DNA of 64,000 nucleotides from Roseitranquillus sp963776845 (lineage in GTDB: Bacteria > Pseudomonadota > Alphaproteobacteria > Rhodobacterales > Rhodobacteraceae): contig CAVZOJ010000019.1 in NCBI GenBank assembly GCA_963776845.1, positions 1-64,000 on the forward strand, read 5' to 3'. A program made the translations under genes and the position numbers. This document shows positions 57,571-64,000 of this stretch, piece after piece. The notes beneath the pieces are model-generated. The model saw only the letters and a program-made list of their open reading frames with translations. It did no database searches and was not told the DNA's origin. The stretch's first letter is position 1; every line of letters begins with the position of its first letter.

Positions 57571-59621
57571 TCAGTCCGGTTCGACCGCGCCCTTGGACGG
57601 CGTCCCTGTCCTGAGCCGGCCGAAGATGTCGTCGATTGCGACCTTGCCCGTGGTCGCTGCCTGGTAGGCCGGCGAGCCCGGCAGCGGCGCGAACCGTTCC
57701 GCGGTGTCGGGCGGCGTGGCGTAGATCTCCTGAAGCGGGTCGAGGTCGTAGCGCGCCCCGTCCCAGGTGACGTGCCACAGCACCTCCTCGTCGAGCGGTC
57801 CGCCGGCACCGCCGCCGCGGTTCGGCGTGTAGGTGAGGTTGTTCTCGAGGATCAGGTAGGCGAACCAGTCGAGCCCGGCCGGGTCGATCGCCACGGTGAA
57901 CCTGCCCTCCTCGTTGGCCTCGTCCCGCAGGTCGGCGAAGGTGATGTTGTAGAGTTCGAACCCGTATTCCCGGACCTCGGGATAGAAGGTAGCGGGATCG
58001 TAGGGGTCGGTCTCGCTGCCCTTGATCCAAGTGTAGACCGTCTGCGCCCATGGCAGGCGAGTTGGGGATGACGCTGATCGTGTTTCGGACGACGATGCCG
58101 GTGGCATCGCCCATCGCCCACATACCCGATCCGCCCGCCTGCAGTTGCACCTCGTAGACCTTGTCGTAGAGGAAGAACTTCGGCATCGCCTTGTAGCCCT
58201 TGCGGGTGCTGTAGCCCGCGACGACCGGGTGGATGACCTGGCCGTTCTCGCCGCGGATGCGGTCGAAGCTGGCCCGGTAGATCCGCCGGTCGGGTGGCGC
58301 CTGACGCCGTGGCGAGACACGGCTGGATGTCGCCGAGCCAGCTGTTGGCGCTGCGCAGGTCGACGAGGTTGAAGGCGACCGGCGCCTCTCCCGGCGTCGA
58401 GAACCGGTAGGGTCCATGGTCGGCGAAGAAGGCGGGCTTGCCGTCGGGTCCGTAGACCTGGTCCTTGTTGTTCGGGTCGCGCTTGCCGTCGCCCATCCGG
58501 GTCTTCGGGTGTTGCTTGACCCAGAGGCCGCAATGGCCGACCGCCTCGGTATCGTCGTACCAGAAGATGCCGTAATTGTACCAGTTGCCGAGAAAGCTGT
58601 TGCCGATCACGGTGTTGGTCCCGCGAGCCTTTCCCTGGTTCTGGGGCGGCGCGGTGACCAGGATGTCGAAGCCGGTGACGCCGACGTCCCATACCGTCTT
58701 GTAGCGTCCCCAGGACAGGACAAGCCCGTTTTCGGGCTTTTTCGAGATGCTGAACGGGTCCCTCGGGTCGTAGGGGCCCACCAGGTCGAAGCCCCAGTAG
58801 GAGCAGTCGTTGTCGGCCCCGTCGGCTTCGCCGAACTGGAGCTTCAGGCCGGACCAGCCCTCGGGATCCATCAGCCGCGGCGGCGGCCCTTCGCCATAGG
58901 CGCCGATCTGCAGGCGGCCGATGCTGCCCCGCCCGCGGCTCTTTCCGGCCGCATGGTTGTGGGTCTCGCCGCGGCGGAACAGGAACCGCGCCGGATAGTC
59001 GGCCCCTGCGCTCTGGGCCTTCGCAGCCTGCCAGGCCTCGGCGAAGCTCGTGCAGAGGGTCGCGCCGGGAAAGGCCGCGGAATCCCAGACGGGATCCGCG
59101 GGATCGGTCGTGTCGCCCGCGGTCGAGATCAGGAAGGTCTGGCCGCGGGCGAAGATGGCATCGGGGTTGAGCAGCGTGACCTCGCGCTCGGCCACCACAG
59201 GATCGGCGTCCGGCCGGTCGCGCACCTCGCAGCGGACGGTGTAGGTCTTCGCGCGCTGGCGGTCGAACTCGGCCGCCGCGGGGGCCCATACATGCGCCAC
59301 CCAGGGGCCGTAGGCAACGTTGCGGTCGTTGCCGAGAAAGCGGCCGCCCTCCGGCACCGTGCCGTCCTCGACCAGCACCTTCTCGCCCGCGACCTCGTAG
59401 TAGCGGCCCCAGGGCAAATCCTCGGTGTCGTGGCGCGTATACCAGCCGGGATCCGAGAACGACCAGGTGTAGTGCAGGTCCTTCCACGGCGCGAAGTGCG
59501 GGTCGTCCGAGGCGAACCCTTCGGCGACGGCCGAGAACAGAAAGCCGCCAGGCGCGACCGCCTCGGGGGTCATGCTGGTGCCTGTCGGGCGGTTGGTCTC
59601 GATGCGAACCTTGGGGGCCAT
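57571..59621 (-). pseudogene. Right-handed beta-helix-like protein, two frameshifts
   Basis: From 59621 (MAPKVRIETNRPTGTSMTPE) an N-terminal Ig-like region (DLHYTWSFSDPGWYTRHDTE, AKTYTVRCEVRDRPDADPVV) precedes a parallel-helix body: GRLQIGAYGEGPPPRLMDP, WGFDLVGPYDPRDPFSISKK, GFDILVTAPPQNQGKARGTN and TVIGNSFLGNWYNYGIFWYD. Frames slip near 58310 and again near 58060; the end (YNITFADLRDEANEEGRFTV, PLPGSPAYQAATTGKVAIDD) stops at 57571. Restored length about 683. The last ASPAYGAG-like element (GSPAYQAATTGKVAIDDIFG) is common in beta-helix surface proteins and lyases. No catalytic site is recognised. It may bind or trim the polymer. Confidence 0.65.
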
Positions 59622-59703
59622 GGGAACACGCCTTGGCGGGTGTCCGAAGGCGGGTCAACCCGCTCCGGACCCGGACGTTCCCCTGGACGAAGACGCCGCG
59701 GCT

Positions 59704-61215
59704 TCAGGCGTCCGGCGGGGCGACCTTCCAGGGATGCGCATCGGGCAGGGCGCCGGCCAGGCCCCACTTGTGCGCCAGGTAGCCCTCGGCCTTTTCGCGG
59801 TCGGCGTCCGACAGCGGTCCGACGACGACGAGGCACTCGCCATGCTCGGAGGTCGCGCCATCCGGGTTCCCCAGCTGGAGATAGGCGTCCGGGGGCAGGG
59901 ACACGGCGTTGCCCGACTTGGCGGTGCTGGTCCAGGTGAGCCGGGTGCCGTTGCGCCACCACTCGGTGCCGCCGTGGGTGCCGCCTTCGGGGTACCGCCC
60001 CACCGCGATTACCGGTCCCGAAGGCGCAAGCGTCCAGTAGCGGTTGCCGTTGCCGAACCACATGATCGAGTAGCCGGTCTGGAACGAGATGTTCTGCCCG
60101 CTGGCGCCGGCATCGTTGCGCAGGCTGAAACACTCGCTGAAGCCCTCGGCGACATGGGCCTTGGTCACCGCGATGACGGTCACGCCGGGCATCCCCGGCA
60201 GGCCCGGAAGCGTGCCCGTGCTTCTCAGGACGGCGCCCCGGGGGAATCGCAGGGTCGGCCGGCCGCCGAGAGTCCCGTCTAGGGCAGGCGTCGGGGCATT
60301 TGCCACACGGACCATGTCGCGGCCCCCGCCCGACTTGTCGGCGAGCCCGGTGACCTCGTCGCCCGCCCGCGTGACCGCGTCCGCATCCGAGGCATCGAGC
60401 CAGAGTGCGAGACCGGACAGTGCAGACGGACTCCAGGCGGCGCCGCCGGGCGTACCGGCGACCTCGACGCCCACGCTTTCCACCGTCCGCGTGCCGGCAG
60501 CGGTGGTGGCGGTCTCGACGAGGCCCAGAGTCCTTCCCGCATCGGCGGCGTCCGTCACGTGGCTCGCCGCGGTCTCGCCCGCGATCGGGATGGTATCGCG
60601 CGTCCATTGCTGGGCGACGACGAACGGGGCGCCGGATTCGTCGAAGGCCCAGAGGCCCGGACGCGCGGTCAGCGTCGCCCCGACGTCTGCCGACCCCGCG
60701 ATCTGCGGCGGCATGAGGCTGACCGGCCCCTCCGCGAGATCGGCGGTGCGAAAGACAAATTCTCCGGCGTGGGCTGCAGGCTCGGTGACCGTGATCGTCA
60801 TCTCTCCGGGCGCCGAGTTGGCCGTGAACGCGCCCGCCGTCTGGCCGTCGGTGATCGCGAGCTGCACGATCTCGACGGCGACGGTGCCCTGGCTCGTCTT
60901 TCCGGCGGGATCGGCGACGGTATAGGTGATCGTCGCGGCGCCTGAAAAGCCGGCTGGCGCAGTATAGAGGAGCGTGCCGTCGGGATTGACCGAAACGCTG
61001 CCCCGGTCCGCGGTGGCCGCGACGACCGTCAGCGCGCCTCCTTCAGGATCGACATCGTTCTCCAGGACATCGCTCGAGATCGAGCCGCCAGACGGCACGG
61101 TGACCGCATCGGGGTGGGCAGCCGGCGGCAGGTTGGCTGGCGTGCCGCGATCGTCCCCGGTCCCGATGTTGAGACCGCCCCGCCACAGCTGGGCAGAGCA
61201 GCCGATCAGATTCAT
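59704..61215 (-). CDS. Ig-like/LamG-like fibre protein
   Basis: A 503-residue protein. Residues about 30-120 form a cadherin/Ig-like domain (AVTVPSGGSISSDVLENDVD, DGTLLYTAPAGFSGAATITY). A second all-beta section runs to about 270 (PQIAGSADVGATLTARPGLW). From about residue 270 a concanavalin/LamG-like domain follows: LSGLALWLDASDADAVTRAG, GGRPTLRFPRGAVLRSTGTL, AVTKAHVAEGFSECFSLRND and ADREKAEGYLAHKWGLAGAL, the latter a common end in phage and surface fibre proteins. It overlaps the upstream 78-aa gene (ATGA), as a spike-base/spike-fibre pair would. Location probably extracellular; no signal peptide seen. Confidence 0.75.
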   Translation of the reverse strand: MNLIGCSAQLWRGGLNIGTGDDRGTPANLPPAAHPDAVTVPSGGSISSDVLENDVDPEGGALTVVAATADRGSVSVNPDGTLLYTAPAGFSGAATITYTVADPAGKTSQGTVAVEIVQLAITDGQTAGAFTANSAPGEMTITVTEPAAHAGEFVFRTADLAEGPVSLMPPQIAGSADVGATLTARPGLWAFDESGAPFVVAQQWTRDTIPIAGETAASHVTDAADAGRTLGLVETATTAAGTRTVESVGVEVAGTPGGAAWSPSALSGLALWLDASDADAVTRAGDEVTGLADKSGGGRDMVRVANAPTPALDGTLGGRPTLRFPRGAVLRSTGTLPGLPGMPGVTVIAVTKAHVAEGFSECFSLRNDAGASGQNISFQTGYSIMWFGNGNRYWTLAPSGPVIAVGRYPEGGTHGGTEWWRNGTRLTWTSTAKSGNAVSLPPDAYLQLGNPDGATSEHGECLVVVGPLSDADREKAEGYLAHKWGLAGALPDAHPWKVAPPDA

Positions 61216-61448
61216 TGGACCGCCTCGCGCACGATCAGCGCCTCGGTGGAGCCGGACTTGCGATAGCGCACCGACACCCCGGCCCCGAGGCGCAGCCCGT
61301 CGCGCAGCACCAGCGAGATGCCGTCGTCGGCATCAGGATCCGCCGTCGTGGTGAGAAAGACGCTGCCGTGCCGTGCCTGCCAGATCTCATCCGTAGCCAA
61401 GGTTACGGGAGCGGACCATTCGGTCTGCGCATCGCGAATCAAAGCCAT
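61212..61448 (-). CDS. Small spike-base-like protein
   Basis: A 78-residue protein, MALIRDAQTEWSAPVTLATD, EIWQARHGSVFLTTTADPDA, then SGSTEALIVREAVQ, preceded by AGGAGA. Its compact all-beta make-up and its coupling to the following fibre-like gene suggest a small base or adaptor protein. I see a resemblance in kind, not clear homology, to the protein at 7958-8224. Function unknown. Confidence 0.55.
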   Translation of the reverse strand: MALIRDAQTEWSAPVTLATDEIWQARHGSVFLTTTADPDADDGISLVLRDGLRLGAGVSVRYRKSGSTEALIVREAVQ

Positions 61449-61730
61449 GGGAACGTGTCTCCTGAGGAAAGGTGCGGCGGCATGCACGGGGTCTCTCCGC
61501 CGTCGGAAAAGCCCACCCTCGAACGCGCCGATTTTCTTGCGGTGAACCATGCGTACGCCGCTTCCCGAGCCTGAAGTGCGGGGGGGCGCTTAAGGCTCGG
61601 TCACCCCGCCGATGCCGCGCGAAAAGCATGACACCAGCCAACCCTTGCGTTCGTGACCGCTGGGGGGCATCGGACAACGACTTGTCAATGGTACCGTGGC
61701 ACAAGCGCCACCAAAGTGCGAGGCTTGCAG

Positions 61731-63083
61731 TTGATTTTGCTTAGAAAACATGCCCTGCGCTTCAGCGCCTTGTTCCAGGGCAAGCGGTTGAGGGCGCGCT
61801 CCTTGCGGGCGACGGCGCTGGTCTTCGGCTCGATGGGCGTGACGAAGGCTCTCCAGCTCGGCTCGAACCTGATTCTGACGCGGCTTCTCTTTCCCGAGGC
61901 GTTCGGCCTGATGGCTCTCGTCGGGGTTTTCATCGCCGGCATCCAGCTCGTCAGCGACATCGGTATCCGACCTTCGCTGATCCGCTCGACCCGCTCGGAC
62001 GAGCCGATCTTCCAGTCGACCGCCTGGACCCTGCAGGTGGTTCGAGGAGGCTGGATCACCGGACTTTCTCTGCTGCTGGCCTGGCCATATTCGAAGGTCT
62101 ACGACGAGCCGATGCTCGCGCCGCTGATCTCGATCGTCGCCTTCGCGGCGCTGTTCTCGGGATTCGCCTCGATCCAGAACTCGATGATGGCGCGGCATCT
62201 GATCCTGGGAAAGGTGGTGACGCTACAGATCGTCGGGCGGATCGTCGACGTCATCGTGATGGTGAGCTTCGCCTGGCTGTTCCAGTCGGTCTGGGGGCTG
62301 GCAATCGGCAACGTCGTCGGGACCGCGGTTACCACCGCCCTCAGCCTCATCTTCCTGCCTTCCCCCAATCACCGGTTTGCCTGGGACCGGTCGGTGCTCG
62401 ACGAGATCGTGTCCTTCGGGCGATGGATCCTGCTCGCGACCCTCTTCACCTTCCTCGGCAATCGCGGGCTGCAGGCGGTGCGTGGATATCTCGTCGACCT
62501 CGACACGCTGGCCTTCCTGCACATCGCCTTGATGTTCTCGAGCATCGTCATCGAGATCGTGCAGAGGGTGCTCAACACGGTCGGTTACCCGGTCCTTGCG
62601 GAAGTCATCCGCAAGAACCCGGAGCGAATCAAGCAGGTGACCGGAAAGATCCGGACGCTGCAAACCCTGGGCTCGACGCCGTTCTTCCTGCTGATGGCCG
62701 TTGTGGCGACGCCGCTGATCGAGTTTCTCTACGATGACCGCTACACTCAGGTCGGTCCCTACCTCACGCTGATGTCGCTCTCGAACGCCCTGACGATCAT
62801 GCCGCTCGTCTATCAGAAGACGCTGCTCGCGCTCGGCAACAGCCGCGGCCATGCGGTCGTCACCGGCACCTCGAGTGCGCTCAGGATCACGGCGGTGTTC
62901 GTGGGCTTCTCGTTTGGCGGCGTGATCGGAATGCTGCTGGCCGACGCCATAGCCCTCCTGGCCGTGTTCGTGCTCTCGGCCTCGATCGCGGTACGGTATG
63001 GCTACGCCACGCTCAAGGTCGACTTCCTGAACCTCGCGGCCATCGCGACGGCCTACCTGTTCTTGGTGCCGCCGTTGCTCTGA
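61731..63083 (+). CDS. Oligosaccharide flippase (MOP/PST family), copy 2
   Basis: A 450-residue paralogue of the flippase at 10055-11407 and of identical length. It starts LILLRKHALRFSALFQGKRL at a TTG with GAGG seven bases upstream; the ORF is open further upstream, but the second copy and the paralogue both align from here. Conserved blocks include RARSLRATALVFGSMGVTKA, LILTRLLFPEAFGLMALVGV, LATLFTFLGNRGLQAVRGYL and VVTGTSSALRI. The two copies may move different repeat units. It is divergent from the spike-like genes and convergent with the methyltransferase gene. Confidence 0.88.
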   Translation: MILLRKHALRFSALFQGKRLRARSLRATALVFGSMGVTKALQLGSNLILTRLLFPEAFGLMALVGVFIAGIQLVSDIGIRPSLIRSTRSDEPIFQSTAWTLQVVRGGWITGLSLLLAWPYSKVYDEPMLAPLISIVAFAALFSGFASIQNSMMARHLILGKVVTLQIVGRIVDVIVMVSFAWLFQSVWGLAIGNVVGTAVTTALSLIFLPSPNHRFAWDRSVLDEIVSFGRWILLATLFTFLGNRGLQAVRGYLVDLDTLAFLHIALMFSSIVIEIVQRVLNTVGYPVLAEVIRKNPERIKQVTGKIRTLQTLGSTPFFLLMAVVATPLIEFLYDDRYTQVGPYLTLMSLSNALTIMPLVYQKTLLALGNSRGHAVVTGTSSALRITAVFVGFSFGGVIGMLLADAIALLAVFVLSASIAVRYGYATLKVDFLNLAAIATAYLFLVPPLL

Positions 63084-63107
63084 TCGCCGGCGCCTTGATC
63101 GGAGGAC

Positions 63108-63968
63108 TCAAGGACGCGCGTAAGCCGTGCTGGCCCTGCCTTCGAGACGACGATCGTATCCGTGGTCCTCAAGGAGCGCGGCCATGTAGCCCTCAACCGA
63201 TCCGCCGAGGACGACGAGGCGCGGATAGCGCTCCGGATCCACGGCGGCGAAGAATGCCGAAAGAATGCCCATGTGGTCAGAACGCACCCGGACGAGATCG
63301 GCGCGGGCGATACCCTCCGCCTCCATCCAGTGAAGAAGGCCCCCCGCGCGCCCGGGCACGCAAGTGCGCAGGCGAACATGGTCGAAGCCATTGGCAAGAA
63401 GAGTGCGCTCCAGACGGGCCGCCCGGGCCGCGTCCCCCTCGACGGCGACTAGGATGGATTCTGGCGCCGCCGCACGGGCCAGCGCCAGCGTGCAGGAGCC
63501 AGGGGCGGCGCCGACGTCGATGGCGACAACCTGCCGGCCAGCGAAGCGGTCCACGAGCCAGTCGAGGACGTCGTCCTCGGGTGTGGCTTGCCGCAGCGCG
63601 ATCATCCGCTCGGCCTCGGTGTCGAGCAGGTTCACGAAGATGCGCGCATCGCGGTACGTCACGGCGCGGGTGCGCTCGCCAAGGGCGGCATCGAATGCCT
63701 CGGGTGAGAGGTCGAGATCGGGCAAGGCCCGCTTCACCGTCGCGGCGATGTCCATCCCGATCGGCCTGACGATGCCGAAGCGCTGCATCAGGGCCGCCTT
63801 TCGGGGAGACAGGCACATCGTCCGCAAGAACAGCTGCCGCATCCTTGCGATCGTGATACCCGGTCCAGACGCAAAGCGGATGAGGGCGGTGCGAGCCCGG
63901 TTGCGCTGCCGATCGGTGGAGGTGACCGACTTCGAGTACATCTTCTCGATCCAATGCATCTCGGTCAT
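63108..63968 (-). CDS. FkbM-family methyltransferase
   Basis: A 286-residue protein with the SAM-binding motif AGRQVVAIDVGAAPGSCTLA followed by SILVAVEGDAARAARLERTL, the order found in FkbM-type O-methyltransferases. A final SDHMGILSAFFAAVDPERYP and VLGGSVEGYMAALLEDHGYD resemble the family's substrate region. Such enzymes methylate hydroxyls on EPS sugars. A basic N-terminal helical part of about 150 residues precedes the domain. ATG 63968 is near the window edge, so regulation upstream cannot be seen. Confidence 0.78.
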   Translation of the reverse strand: MTEMHWIEKMYSKSVTSTDRQRNRARTALIRFASGPGITIARMRQLFLRTMCLSPRKAALMQRFGIVRPIGMDIAATVKRALPDLDLSPEAFDAALGERTRAVTYRDARIFVNLLDTEAERMIALRQATPEDDVLDWLVDRFAGRQVVAIDVGAAPGSCTLALARAAAPESILVAVEGDAARAARLERTLLANGFDHVRLRTCVPGRAGGLLHWMEAEGIARADLVRVRSDHMGILSAFFAAVDPERYPRLVVLGGSVEGYMAALLEDHGYDRRLEGRASTAYARP

Positions 63969-64000
63969 CCCGTCGAAATGCAGGACGCGGACACCGGCCA

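Overview
The window looks like an accessory exopolysaccharide (EPS) locus from a high-GC, probably marine alphaproteobacterium of the Rhodobacteraceae/Roseobacter type. The pointers are three proteins with VPLPA-CTERM sorting tails, a phasin gene preceded by PhaR-like boxes, a small protein resembling the RCAP_rcc01079 spike-base family of Rhodobacter gene transfer agents, and a strong G/C third-position bias. No rRNA, tRNA or CRISPR was seen.

Layout. 0-4 kb is debris-rich: a Phd/PIN toxin-antitoxin pair abutted by an IS5-family element, a BrnT/BrnA module and several small frameshifted genes. 4-16.5 kb carries sugar-nucleotide genes (galE, manC, a UDP-glucuronate-4-epimerase-type gene, ugd), two VPLPA-CTERM proteins, three sulfotransferases, a spike-base-like protein and a Wzx-type flippase. 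16.5-34.9 kb is glycosyltransferase country: GT2, GT4 and GT61 enzymes, three more sulfotransferases, a polytopic membrane protein that could be a GT-C enzyme or polymerase, an ABC exporter, a phasin, and a second Phd/PIN pair inserted inside a tightly coupled operon. 35-38.8 kb holds a UDP-xylose-synthase-type gene, a UGM-like flavoprotein and a membrane acyltransferase. 39.4-47.8 kb is one giant secreted adhesin-like gene with four malectin modules, cadherin/Ig-like repeats, a CSPG-type repeat, a beta-propeller, Ca-binding TSP3 repeats and a LamG-like end; its frame is broken many times. 47.9-52.5 kb is an IS island: an ISNCY-type element split by an IS1634-type element, then IS30. 52.6-64 kb holds rfbD, the third VPLPA-CTERM protein, more glycosyltransferases, an acyltransferase, a beta-helix protein, an Ig/LamG protein with a 78-aa partner, a second paralogous flippase and an FkbM methyltransferase.

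How it fits together. UGD, the UDP-GlcA epimerase, UXS, GalE and ManC would supply UDP-GlcA, UDP-GalA, UDP-Xyl, UDP-Gal and GDP-Man. About eight glycosyltransferases assemble the units, acyl-, methyl- and six sulfotransferase-like enzymes decorate them, and flippases and an ABC transporter move them. The most economical reading is an acidic, probably sulfated heteropolysaccharide with its own surface proteins. No priming glycosyltransferase, Wza, Wzc or certain Wzy is visible, so the locus must continue outside or depend on other loci.

Caution. About fifteen single-gene frameshifts, plus many in the giant gene, are present. Where two copies can be compared they look mostly like one-base insertions, so many 'pseudogenes' here may be sequencing errors rather than decay.
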